Shown: positions 47,108 through 54,842 of the stretch, piece after piece
Numbering within the stretch: the stretch's first letter is position 1
Layout: every line of letters starts with the position of its first letter
Source of the DNA: Rhodanobacter spathiphylli B39
GTDB lineage: Bacteria > Pseudomonadota > Gammaproteobacteria > Xanthomonadales > Rhodanobacteraceae
Reading direction: 5' to 3'
Assembly (NCBI RefSeq): GCF_000264295.1
Contig: NZ_AJXT01000003.1
Span: 1 to 64,000 of the forward strand
DNA length: 64,000 nt
Notes under the pieces: generated by a model
Told to the model about the DNA's origin: nothing
Databases searched by the model: none
What the model saw: the letters and a program-made list of their open reading frames with translations, nothing else
Program-made: the position numbers and the translations under genes

Positions 47108-49546
47108 ATGCAAGCCCTCGATACCGCCGAACGCGAGCGCGCCGTCGCGCGCGCCGAATCCCCCAGCCCGTCCGCCGATGAAACCGCGTTCGCGCTGACC
47201 CCGCCACACAGCGCGGCGTCCATGCACGTGACCAAGCGCAACGGCGGCCAGGAAGCCGTCGACGTCAACAAGATCGTGCGGGCGGTGACGCGCAGCGCCG
47301 AAGGCCTGCACGGCGTCGATCCGCTACGGGTTGCCCTGAAGACCATCGGCGGCCTGTACGACGGCGCCACCACGGCCGAGCTGGATCAGCTCTCGATTCG
47401 TACCGCCGCCGCGCTGACCGCGGAAGAACCCGAGTATGGCCAGCTTGCCGCGCGCCTGCTCGGCGCGTACATCGACAAGGAGGTCAGCGGCCAGGAGATC
47501 CAGAGTTTCTCGCAATCGATCGCGCGCGGGGCGAGCTTGAGCATCCTCAACGATCGCCTGCGCGACTTCGTGGCCGCCAATGCGCGCAAGCTCAACGACG
47601 CGATTGACCCGCTGGCGACCCGCCGCTTCGAATACTTCGGCCTGCGCACGGTGTACGACCGCTACCTGCTGCGCCATCCGCAAACGCGCCTGGTGATCGA
47701 GACGCCGCAGCATTTCTTCATGCGCATCGCCTGCGCGCTGGGCGGCAACGAGATCGGCGAGACGCTGGAGCTGTACCGCCTGCTGTCCTCGCTGGAATAC
47801 ATCGCCAGCTCGCCCACCCTGTTCAACGCCGGCACCTGTCACGAGCAGCTCAGCTCCTGCTACCTGCTCGACTCGCCGGTCGATTCGCTGGAGTCGATCT
47901 ACGACAAGTACGCCGACGTGGCCAAGCTCAGCAAGTTCGCCGGCGGCATCGGCCTGGCCTATTCGCGGGTGCGCTCGCGCGGCTCGCTGATCCGCGGCAC
48001 CAACGGCCACTCGAATGGTCTGCTGCCCTGGCTGAAGACGCTGGACGCCTCGGTGGCCGCGGTGAACCAGGGCGGCAAGCGCAAGGGCGCGGCCTGCGTG
48101 TATCTGGAATCCTGGCACGCCGACATCGAGGATTTCCTCGAATTGCGCGACAACACCGGCGACGACGCGCGCCGCGCGCACAACCTCAACATCGCCAACT
48201 GGATTCCCGACGAATTCATGCGCCGGGTCGAGAACGACGGCGACTGGTCGCTATTCGATCCGAAGGTGGTGCCGCACTTCGTCGACAGCTGGGGCGAGGC
48301 GTTCGACGCCGCCTACCGCAAGGCCGAAGCCGACGGCCTTGCAGTGAAGACGGTGAAGGCACGCGAGCTCTATGCCCGCATGATGCGCACACTGGCGCAG
48401 ACCGGCAACGGCTGGATGACCTTCAAGGACCGCTGCAACGCCACCTCCAACCAGACGGCCAAAACCGGAAACGTGATCCACCTGTCCAACCTGTGCACCG
48501 AGATTCTCGAAGTCAGCTCGGTCGACGAGACGGCCGTGTGCAATCTCGGCTCGGTGAACCTGGCGCGACACGTCACCGATGGCGCGTTCGATTACGACCA
48601 GCTCGCCGCCACCGTGCGTACCGCGGTGCGCCAGTTGAACCGGGTGATCGACCTCAACTACTACCCGATCGCCACCGCGCGCACCGCCAACATGAAGTGG
48701 CGGCCGGTGGGCCTCGGCGTGATGGGCCTGCAGGACGTGTTCTTCAAGCTGCGCCTGCCGTTCGACTCCGCCGAGGCGCTGGCACTGTCCACCCGCATCG
48801 CCGAGGAGATCTATTTCCACGCGCTGTCGCAATCGTGCGAACTGGCCCGGGTCGAAGGCGCCCATCCCGGCTTCGCCGAAAGCCGCGCGGCCAGCGGCGA
48901 GCTGCAGTTCGACCACTGGCCGCAGGCCACGCCGCACGACGACACGCGCTGGCATGCCCTGCGCGAACAGATCAGGCAGCACGGCCTGCGCAATTCGCTG
49001 CTGATCGCGATCGCCCCCACCGCCACCATCGCGTCCATCGCCGGCTGCTACGAATGCATCGAGCCGCAGGTCAGCAACCTGTTCAAGCGCGAGACGCTGT
49101 CCGGCGACTTCCTGCAGGTGAACCGTCATCTCGCCGACGAGCTGAAGGCGCTGGGGTTGTGGACGTCCGACATCCGTGACGCGATCAAGCTGGCCGAAGG
49201 TTCGATCCAGGGCATCGCCGCGATCCCCGAACGCCTGCGCGCGATCTACCGCACGGTGTGGGAACTGCCGCAGAAGGCCCTGATCGAGCTGGCGGCGGCG
49301 CGCGGCGCGTACATCGACCAGAGCCAGTCGCTGAACCTGTTCATGGAAAACCCGAACATCGGCCAGTTGAGCTCGATGTACATGTACGCGTGGAAGGCCG
49401 GCATCAAGACCACCTACTACCTGCGCTCGCGACCGGCGACGAAGATCGCCAAGACCACCGTCTCGTCGTTGCCCGACCAGGCCCAGGCCACCGCCGCGGT
49501 GTTCTGTTCACTGGAGAACCCGGAGTATTGCGAAGCCTGCCAATAA
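47108..49546 (+). CDS. nrdA: Ribonucleoside-diphosphate reductase, class Ia, alpha subunit
   Basis: 812 residues with GGAG nine bases before the ATG. The N-terminal ATP-cone (about 39-130, MHVTKRNGGQEAVDVNKIVRAV in part) senses dATP. The active-site cysteines are in LSSCYLLDS, NLCTE and AVCNLGSVNL, with the loop-2 region between. The C-terminal redox pair is CEACQ at the end. It reduces ribonucleotides to deoxyribonucleotides using the radical from NrdB. The presence of nrdB and of a C-terminal CxxC-type tail excludes the B12-dependent class II enzyme. NrdR boxes and a B12 riboswitch control it. Confidence 0.95.
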   Translation: MQALDTAERERAVARAESPSPSADETAFALTPPHSAASMHVTKRNGGQEAVDVNKIVRAVTRSAEGLHGVDPLRVALKTIGGLYDGATTAELDQLSIRTAAALTAEEPEYGQLAARLLGAYIDKEVSGQEIQSFSQSIARGASLSILNDRLRDFVAANARKLNDAIDPLATRRFEYFGLRTVYDRYLLRHPQTRLVIETPQHFFMRIACALGGNEIGETLELYRLLSSLEYIASSPTLFNAGTCHEQLSSCYLLDSPVDSLESIYDKYADVAKLSKFAGGIGLAYSRVRSRGSLIRGTNGHSNGLLPWLKTLDASVAAVNQGGKRKGAACVYLESWHADIEDFLELRDNTGDDARRAHNLNIANWIPDEFMRRVENDGDWSLFDPKVVPHFVDSWGEAFDAAYRKAEADGLAVKTVKARELYARMMRTLAQTGNGWMTFKDRCNATSNQTAKTGNVIHLSNLCTEILEVSSVDETAVCNLGSVNLARHVTDGAFDYDQLAATVRTAVRQLNRVIDLNYYPIATARTANMKWRPVGLGVMGLQDVFFKLRLPFDSAEALALSTRIAEEIYFHALSQSCELARVEGAHPGFAESRAASGELQFDHWPQATPHDDTRWHALREQIRQHGLRNSLLIAIAPTATIASIAGCYECIEPQVSNLFKRETLSGDFLQVNRHLADELKALGLWTSDIRDAIKLAEGSIQGIAAIPERLRAIYRTVWELPQKALIELAAARGAYIDQSQSLNLFMENPNIGQLSSMYMYAWKAGIKTTYYLRSRPATKIAKTTVSSLPDQAQATAAVFCSLENPEYCEACQ

Positions 49547-49562
49547 CGCGAGAGGTGTCGCG

Positions 49563-49787
49563 ATGAAACGCTACCGCAATCTCGACGGCAACTCCGGTGT
49601 CACCGCCTACGAGTGCGGTGACGGTTTCATCCGCATCCGCTTCATCAACGGCGACACCTACGAATACACCGACGAGGCCACCGGCCCCGAGCACGTCGCG
49701 AACCTGCGGCAACTCGCGCGTGCCGGCCGCGGCCTCGCCACCTATGTCAGCCGCTTCGTGCATGACGACTACGCACGAAAGTTCTAA
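49563..49787 (+). CDS. KTSC-domain small protein within the nrd operon
   Basis: 74 residues, 16 nt after nrdA. The sequence NLDGNSGVTAYECGDGFIRIRFINGDTYEYT is the KTSC fold (named after a Lys-tRNA synthetase-associated domain), here with variant residues at the KTSC position. Function unknown. It sits between nrdA and nrdB in the same direction, so it should be co-expressed with the reductase. Confidence 0.8.
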   Translation: MKRYRNLDGNSGVTAYECGDGFIRIRFINGDTYEYTDEATGPEHVANLRQLARAGRGLATYVSRFVHDDYARKF

Positions 49788-49797
49788 GGCACCCCAC

Positions 49798-49905
49798 CGT
49801 CATTCCAGCGAATGCTGGAAGAGCTTTTCAACAGCGAAGCTGGTCATCCAGCGTCTTCCAGCGCGACGCAGAGGCACTGGATCCCGGCTTTCGCCGGGAT
49901 GACGA
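49798..49905 (+). repeat. Dispersed repeat GTCATTCCAGCG...ATCCCGGCTTTCGCCGGGATGACG
   Basis: It contains two hairpins: CCAGCGAATGCTGG (49805-49818) and ATCCCGGCTTTCGCCGGGAT (49881-49900). Outer ends GTCATTCC and GGGATGAC are complementary. This repeat type is common in beta- and gammaproteobacterial intergenic DNA. It is wedged between the KTSC gene and nrdB inside the nrd operon and might alter the nrdA:nrdB ratio. Confidence 0.8.
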
Positions 49906-49936
49906 ACGAAAATCCATGTATCCGAGGAGCCACACC

Positions 49937-50962
49937 ATGTCCGCCCAACCCACTCGCAACGCCCACATCCTCGACCCGGGCTTCGAGCTCACCCTGCGTC
50001 CGATGCGCTACCCCGGCTTCTACGAGATGTACCGCAACGCGATCAGGAACACCTGGACCGTCGAGGAGGTGGACTTCTCGATGGACACGCGCGACCTCGA
50101 CACGAAGATGTCGCCGGCCGACCGCCACCTGATCCAGCGGCTGGTGGCGTTCTTCGCCACCGGCGACACCATCGTGTCGAACAACCTGGTGTTGAACCTG
50201 TACCAGCACATCAACGCGCCGGAAGCGCGCATGTACCTGTCGCGCCAGTTGTACGAGGAAGCGCTGCACGTGCAGTTCTACCTGACCCTGCTCGACACCT
50301 ACATCCCTGACCCGACGGAGCGCAACGCCGCGTTCGCGGCGATCGAGACGATTCCGTCGATCCGGCAGAAGGGCGCGTTCTGCTTCAAGTGGATCGATTC
50401 GATCCAGGGCCTGCAACGGCTGGAGACGCGCGAGCACCGGCGCCAGTTCCTGCTCAACCTGATCTGCTTTGCCGCCTGCATCGAAGGCCTGTTCTTCTAT
50501 GCCGCGTTCGCCTACGTCTACTACCTGCGCTCGCGCGGCCTGCTGCACGGCCTTGCCGCGGGCACCAACTGGGTGTTCCGCGACGAGAGCTGCCACATGG
50601 CGTTCGCCTTCGACGTGGTGCGCACCGTTCGCGCACAGGAGCCGGAGCTGTTCGACGACGCGATGCGCGCGCAGATCGAGGAGATGATGGAGGACGCGAT
50701 CGCCTGCGAAACGCAGTTCGCCGAAGACGTGCTGTCCGGCGGCGTGGCCGGCATGTCGGTGAAGGACATGCGCCAGTACCTCGAATACTGCGCCGACCAG
50801 CGCTTCGTCCAGCTCGACCTGCCGAAGAAATACGGTGCGAAGAATCCGTTCGACTTCATGGACCTGCAGGACGTGCAGGAACTGGCCAACTTCTTCGAGC
50901 GTCGCGTCTCGGCGTATCAGGTCGGCGTGCAGGGCGAGGTGGCATTCGACATGGCGTTCTGA
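49937..50962 (+). CDS. nrdB: Ribonucleoside-diphosphate reductase, class Ia, beta subunit
   Basis: 341 residues from the ATG at 49937 with GAGGAG upstream. The di-iron ligands keep E. coli spacing: Asp77, Glu108, His111, with the radical Tyr115 four residues later (EALHVQFY). The second set is Glu in ACIEGLFFY and Glu/His in FRDESCHMAF. Because the Tyr is present this is a tyrosyl-radical (class Ia), not a Phe-containing class Ic, protein. It supplies the radical to NrdA. Confidence 0.95.
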   Translation: MSAQPTRNAHILDPGFELTLRPMRYPGFYEMYRNAIRNTWTVEEVDFSMDTRDLDTKMSPADRHLIQRLVAFFATGDTIVSNNLVLNLYQHINAPEARMYLSRQLYEEALHVQFYLTLLDTYIPDPTERNAAFAAIETIPSIRQKGAFCFKWIDSIQGLQRLETREHRRQFLLNLICFAACIEGLFFYAAFAYVYYLRSRGLLHGLAAGTNWVFRDESCHMAFAFDVVRTVRAQEPELFDDAMRAQIEEMMEDAIACETQFAEDVLSGGVAGMSVKDMRQYLEYCADQRFVQLDLPKKYGAKNPFDFMDLQDVQELANFFERRVSAYQVGVQGEVAFDMAF

Positions 50963-50995
50963 GACGCTGGGCGCCCTGCCGCGAGCGAGCGAACC

Positions 50996-51865
50996 ATGGG
51001 CGCCTCCCGTCTCACCGTGCTGTTCGACAGTCCGCTGCTGCGGATCACCGACATCGACTGCAGCCACCCGCGCGGCGGTTGCGGCTGCGAACGAGGCGAC
51101 GAGCGCACCCACCTGGTGCTGCTGCGGCGCGGCGGCTTCGGTTACCACCTGCGCGGGGCGGAATACGTGGGCGACCCCGCCACCGCGCTGCTCTACCGCG
51201 CCGGCGACAGCTACCGCATCTCGCACCCGTTCGAGGGCGGCGACGCCGGCAGTGGTTTCGAGGTGGCGCCCGCACACGAGGAGGCGCTGTTCGGCCGGCG
51301 CCTGCGCGGGTCGGCCGACGCGGCGCGTCCGGTCGAGGCCATCGACCAGTACCGGCATCGTGCGCTCCATGCGGCGCTCGCCCGCGGCGAGCGCGACGGT
51401 CTGCGGGTGGAGGAAGCAGCCGCCGGGCTCTGCACTGCCGTGCTGGGGCACGATGCGGCGACCAGCCTCGCATCGCTGTCTCCCTCCACTCGGCGTCGAC
51501 TGGGTCGGGTGCAGCAAGTGCTGCTGGCCGACCCGACCGCGGCCGTCGGCCTGGCCGACCTGGCCACCCATGCCGGTTGCTCGCCGTTCCACCTTTCCCG
51601 CCTGTTTCGCCGCGCCTGCGGCAGCAGCCTGATCGCCTACCGCACGCGCTTGCGCATCGCGCTCGCGCTCGACCGCCTCGCCCACGGCGCGGACAACCTC
51701 GCCGCCCTGGCCAGCGAGCTCGGCTTCAGTCATCAGAGCCACTTCGGCGCCACCTTCCGACATCATGTCGGACTGACCCCGCGCGTTGCGCGCGAGACCC
51801 TGCGTCCGTCGGTGCTGGTCCGCACGGGCAAGAATTTGATAGCGGCACACCGGCCGGAGTCCTAG
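50996..51865 (+). CDS. AraC family transcriptional regulator
   Basis: 289 residues. The N-terminal half is cupin-like (THLVLLRRGGFGYHLRG; YVGDPATALLYRAGDSYRISHP). The C-terminal double helix-turn-helix (about 180-275) includes LADLATHAGCSPFHLSRLFRRACG and LAALASELGFSHQSHFGATFRHHVGLTP. The ligand is unknown. It follows nrdB by 33 nt and precedes an NTF2-like gene by 48 nt, which it may regulate. Confidence 0.9.
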   Translation: MGASRLTVLFDSPLLRITDIDCSHPRGGCGCERGDERTHLVLLRRGGFGYHLRGAEYVGDPATALLYRAGDSYRISHPFEGGDAGSGFEVAPAHEEALFGRRLRGSADAARPVEAIDQYRHRALHAALARGERDGLRVEEAAAGLCTAVLGHDAATSLASLSPSTRRRLGRVQQVLLADPTAAVGLADLATHAGCSPFHLSRLFRRACGSSLIAYRTRLRIALALDRLAHGADNLAALASELGFSHQSHFGATFRHHVGLTPRVARETLRPSVLVRTGKNLIAAHRPES

Positions 51866-51913
51866 CGTCGGCGCCATGCCCGGCCGATTGCCGGGCCTTT
51901 GCCGGAGGCCACC

Positions 51914-52357
51914 ATGAAACTGTCCGCCACCTTGCTCGCGCTGATGCTGGGTATCGCTCCTGCCGCGGCAACCGCGCCGCACGCCTCGCTGCCGCCCGCG
52001 CTGGCCCGCGCGGTGGCCGCGTTCGACCGCGCCCAGGTCGAAGGCGATGGCGCAGCGCTGCAACGCCTGCTCGCCGACGACTACGTGCTGTTCAACAGCC
52101 GCGCCCGGGTCGAGAACAAGGCGGACTTCATCCGCGACTACACCGCCCCCGGCTACTCGCTGAAACCGTTCACGATCGAGCACGAGGTCGTGCGCCACTG
52201 GCCCGGAGGCGCCGTGCTGGGCGGCGTGGTCACGCTGGAGGGCACCAGCGAGGGCAAGCCGTTCAAGGCACGCCTGCGCTTCGCCGACATCTGGCGCGAG
52301 CGCGACGGCCACTGGCAGGTGATCTTCACCCAGGCGACCCGCGTGACGACACCGTAG
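51914..52357 (+). CDS. Secreted NTF2-like (SnoaL/DUF4440) protein
   Basis: 147 residues with a signal peptide (about 1-20, AAATA). The body matches the NTF2-like alpha+beta fold of DUF4440-type proteins: LPPALARAVAAFDRAQVEGDGAALQRLLADDYVLFNSRAR (helical start), then strands ending in ERDGHWQVIFTQATRV. Such proteins bind small ligands or act as isomerase-like enzymes; the role is unknown. GGAGG lies seven bases before the ATG. Confidence 0.8.
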   Translation: MKLSATLLALMLGIAPAAATAPHASLPPALARAVAAFDRAQVEGDGAALQRLLADDYVLFNSRARVENKADFIRDYTAPGYSLKPFTIEHEVVRHWPGGAVLGGVVTLEGTSEGKPFKARLRFADIWRERDGHWQVIFTQATRVTTP

Positions 52358-52396
52358 GGCGCTGCATGACCTTCGGCAGGGCGGCCGCCAGGGCTA

Positions 52397-52426
52397 TTGA
52401 CTACAGATGTAGGCAGGGCGTACGTT
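52397..52426 (+). promoter_or_regulatory. Promoter of the blaI-like/M56 operon
   Basis: TTGACT (52397-52402), an 18-bp spacer and TACGTT (52421-52426). Both elements lie within or between the arms of the BlaI-type dyad at 52399-52442, which explains how repression would work. Confidence 0.6.
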
Positions 52427-52442
52427 GCCTACATCTGTAGTC
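52399..52442. promoter_or_regulatory. BlaI/MecI-type double operator
   Basis: A 17-bp perfect inverted repeat (GACTACAGATGTAGGCA, 52399-52415, against 52426-52442) with a 10-bp spacer. Each arm contains its own near-palindrome CTACA-GA-TGTAG, the TACA/TGTA core recognised by BlaI and MecI. Two dimers could bind side by side, covering the promoter. It lies 15-58 bp upstream of the BlaI-like start codon. Confidence 0.85.
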
Positions 52443-52456
52443 AAGCGGAGCCCGTC

Positions 52457-52843
52457 ATGCGCAAACCTTCCATCGGCGACCAGGAACTGGCGCTGCTGCA
52501 GCACATCGACGAAAGCGGCGCCGCCTCGGTCGGCGAGGTCGCCGCGAGTTTCGGCGAGCCGCGCGGGCTGGCCCGCTCCACCGTGCTGACCATGATGGAA
52601 CGGCTGCGCGGCAAGGGTTATCTCAAGCGCAAGCAGCTGCGCGGCATGTTCCGCTACAGCACGGTCACCGGCGCCGGCGAGGCGATGCGCAGCGCGGTGG
52701 GCAGCTTCGTCGAAAAGACCCTGAGCGGTTCGGTCTCGCCGTTCGTGGCGTGGATGTCCGAACACGCCGAGGTCAGCGACGACGAACTGGCCGAGCTCGA
52801 GGCGCTGGTGTCCCAGCTGCAGTCGCGCCGGAAGGAGTCGTGA
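52457..52843 (+). CDS. BlaI/MecI/CopY family transcriptional repressor
   Basis: 128 residues from the ATG at 52457. The winged helix-turn-helix (about 8-80) contains ELALLQHIDESGAASVGEVAASF and LARSTVLTMMERLRGKGYLKRKQ, followed by the dimerisation tail. BlaI-type repressors are inactivated by proteolysis through a membrane M56 protease. Such a protease gene starts one base after the stop codon, and a matching operator lies just upstream, so the pair is probably autoregulated. Confidence 0.9.
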   Translation: MRKPSIGDQELALLQHIDESGAASVGEVAASFGEPRGLARSTVLTMMERLRGKGYLKRKQLRGMFRYSTVTGAGEAMRSAVGSFVEKTLSGSVSPFVAWMSEHAEVSDDELAELEALVSQLQSRRKES

Positions 52844-52844
52844 G

Positions 52845-54782
52845 ATGGATGCGCTGAATGCCCTGGCTGAGACCCTGCTCACCCGCATGCTGTGGACGTC
52901 CATCCAGGCGATCGGCCTGATCGGCCTGGTCCACCTGCTTGGACGATGGTTGCCGCGCCTGTCGTCGGCGATGCGCTGCACCTTGTGGTGGCTGGTTGGC
53001 GCCCAGCTGCTGCTGGGCCTGCTGTGGCACGCCCCGGTGGAACTGCCGTGGTTGCCGGCGCCAGCGGTGGAAGCGACGGTGCAGCTTGCCCATCCGGTCG
53101 CCTACCACGCCACGGCGTTGGCCGGCCATGACGCCGTGCTGCATGCCTCGTCCGTCGCGACCGCCACCGCACCGGTGCTTTCCTGGCGCGCCGCCGTGAT
53201 CGCGCTGTGGCTGGTGGTGCTGCTGTGGCTGGCCTCGCGCAGCCTGCGCGAATGGCGCGCCACGCGACAGGTCCTGCGCGGCTCGCAACCGACCGGCGAC
53301 CGGGCGATGCAGGCGCTGTGCGCACGCAAGGCCCGCCAACTCGGCCTGCGCCGTTGCCCGCAGCTTCGTGTATCCGACGCGATCGTCTCGCCCCAGGTCA
53401 TCGGCCTGTGGCGGCCCACCGTGCTGCTGCCGGCACGCGACACACTGGATGCCGACGAGTCCGCGATGGCGCTGGCCCACGAACTCGTCCACCTGCGCCG
53501 CGGCGACCTCTGGCTGGGCTGGATTCCGGCACTCGCCCAGTGGCTGTTCTGCTTCCATCCGCTGGTGCGCTGGGCGATGCGCGAGTACGCACTGAACCGC
53601 GAGTCGGCCTGCGATGCGCAGGTCGTGCAGCACGACCAGGCAACGCCGCGGGACTACGGCCGCCTGCTGTTGCGCCTCGGCGTGGCCCAACCCGTCCATG
53701 CCGGCCTGGCCGGCGCATCCCCCACCTTCCACAACCTGAAGAGGCGACTGACCATGCTTCAGCAAACCGCAAACCAGCCAACGTCCCGCGCGCGCGGCTG
53801 GCTGCTCGTCGCCGCGATCGCCCTGATCGGCGTGCTGCCCTATCGCGTCACCGCCGCCAGCGACAAGCACGACCACGCCAGGCCGGCGGCCAGCACGACG
53901 GCAATGGCGCCGTTGGCGCCGCTCGCCCCGATGGCATCCATGACGTCGACCGTTACGCCCGTCGCGACGCCACCACCTCCGCCACCGCCGCCGTCGGCAC
54001 TGCCGGCGAGGAGCCCACCGCCGCCGCCACCGCCACCGGCACTGCCGGCGATGAGCCCGCCGCCGCCACCGCCACCTCCCGCGCCGCCGGCACCGCCTCG
54101 CGACAGCGGCCTCTCCGCGCGGCACGTCGACATCGACACCACGGATCACGCGGACAATGGCTTCGCCCTGTTCGATGGCGACGCGATGATCACCGTCAAC
54201 GGCTCGAACGCCGATCTCGATGCGGTGAAGAAGCTCCGCGCCAGCAACAAGTCGATACTGTGGTTTCGTCGTGGCAGCGAGGCCTACGTGATCCACGACA
54301 AGGCCATGCTGGAACGTGCCAGCCGCATCTACGCACCGGTGACTGCGCTGGCGCGGCAACAGGGCGAGCTCGCCGGCCAGCAGGGTGCGATCGCCGGCAA
54401 GCAGGCAGGGCTTGCGGCACAGGACGCCGCCTTCGCCCGGGAACAGGCGGGGCTGGCGCGGCAGCAGGCGAGGATGGCGGCGCGCATCGCCTCGGTCGCT
54501 GCGAACGGGGCGGATTCACAGGCGCAACAGCGCGAGCTCGATGCGCGACAGGCCGAAATGGACGCCGCCCAGGCGCAGCTCGACCAACGCCACGCCGAAC
54601 TGGAAGCCCGCCTGGCCGCCCAGCAACAGTCGCTGGATGCCCAACAGGCCGGCTTCGAGAAGCAACAGCAGGCGCTCGACCGCCAGCAGCAGCAGGTGCA
54701 GCAGGCGGCCGATCAGTCGATGAGCCAGTTGTTGGACGAAGCCCTGGCCAAGGGGCTGGCGCAGAAGACCAGCCTGCGCTGA
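52845..54782 (+). CDS. M56 family (BlaR1-like) membrane metalloprotease with Pro-rich and Gln-rich coiled-coil sensor region
   Basis: 645 residues. Membrane helices lie near 15-35, 42-62, 112-131, 224-241 and 318-338. The cytoplasmic M56 zinc site HELVH is at 212-216 with Glu253 (NRESACD) as third ligand. After the last helix a long extracytoplasmic part begins. It has a poly-Pro stretch (about 375-425), a small globular segment ending in SKSILWFRRGSEAYVIHD-type sequence (about 440-490), and a Gln/Ala-rich coiled coil (about 500-640). There is no penicillin-binding sensor motif (no SxxK or KTG), so this is not a classical beta-lactam receptor. It should cleave the partner repressor on an unknown signal. 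Confidence 0.85.
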   Translation: MDALNALAETLLTRMLWTSIQAIGLIGLVHLLGRWLPRLSSAMRCTLWWLVGAQLLLGLLWHAPVELPWLPAPAVEATVQLAHPVAYHATALAGHDAVLHASSVATATAPVLSWRAAVIALWLVVLLWLASRSLREWRATRQVLRGSQPTGDRAMQALCARKARQLGLRRCPQLRVSDAIVSPQVIGLWRPTVLLPARDTLDADESAMALAHELVHLRRGDLWLGWIPALAQWLFCFHPLVRWAMREYALNRESACDAQVVQHDQATPRDYGRLLLRLGVAQPVHAGLAGASPTFHNLKRRLTMLQQTANQPTSRARGWLLVAAIALIGVLPYRVTAASDKHDHARPAASTTAMAPLAPLAPMASMTSTVTPVATPPPPPPPPSALPARSPPPPPPPPALPAMSPPPPPPPPAPPAPPRDSGLSARHVDIDTTDHADNGFALFDGDAMITVNGSNADLDAVKKLRASNKSILWFRRGSEAYVIHDKAMLERASRIYAPVTALARQQGELAGQQGAIAGKQAGLAAQDAAFAREQAGLARQQARMAARIASVAANGADSQAQQRELDARQAEMDAAQAQLDQRHAELEARLAAQQQSLDAQQAGFEKQQQALDRQQQQVQQAADQSMSQLLDEALAKGLAQKTSLR

Positions 54783-54842
54783 GGGTCAGGGCAACCCTCC
54801 GGGTTGGCTCGACGCCGTGCCGTCACGGCGTCGAGGCCGGTT

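Noticed and set aside
47108-49546. B12-dependent (class II) ribonucleotide reductase, suggested by the riboswitch
   Set aside because: The protein has the class Ia ATP-cone and C-terminal CEACQ tail and is paired with an NrdB that keeps the radical tyrosine.
50166-50300. Class Ic (Mn/Fe, tyrosine-less) NrdB
   Set aside because: The residue four after the iron-ligand His111 is Tyr115, so the radical tyrosine is present.
49844-52312. An 822-codon frame antisense to nrdB and the AraC gene
   Set aside because: Composition artefact for the same reason; nrdB has all metal ligands in the sense frame.
52845-54782. Classical BlaR1 beta-lactam receptor
   Set aside because: No penicillin-binding SxxK or KTG motifs and no beta-lactamase gene nearby.
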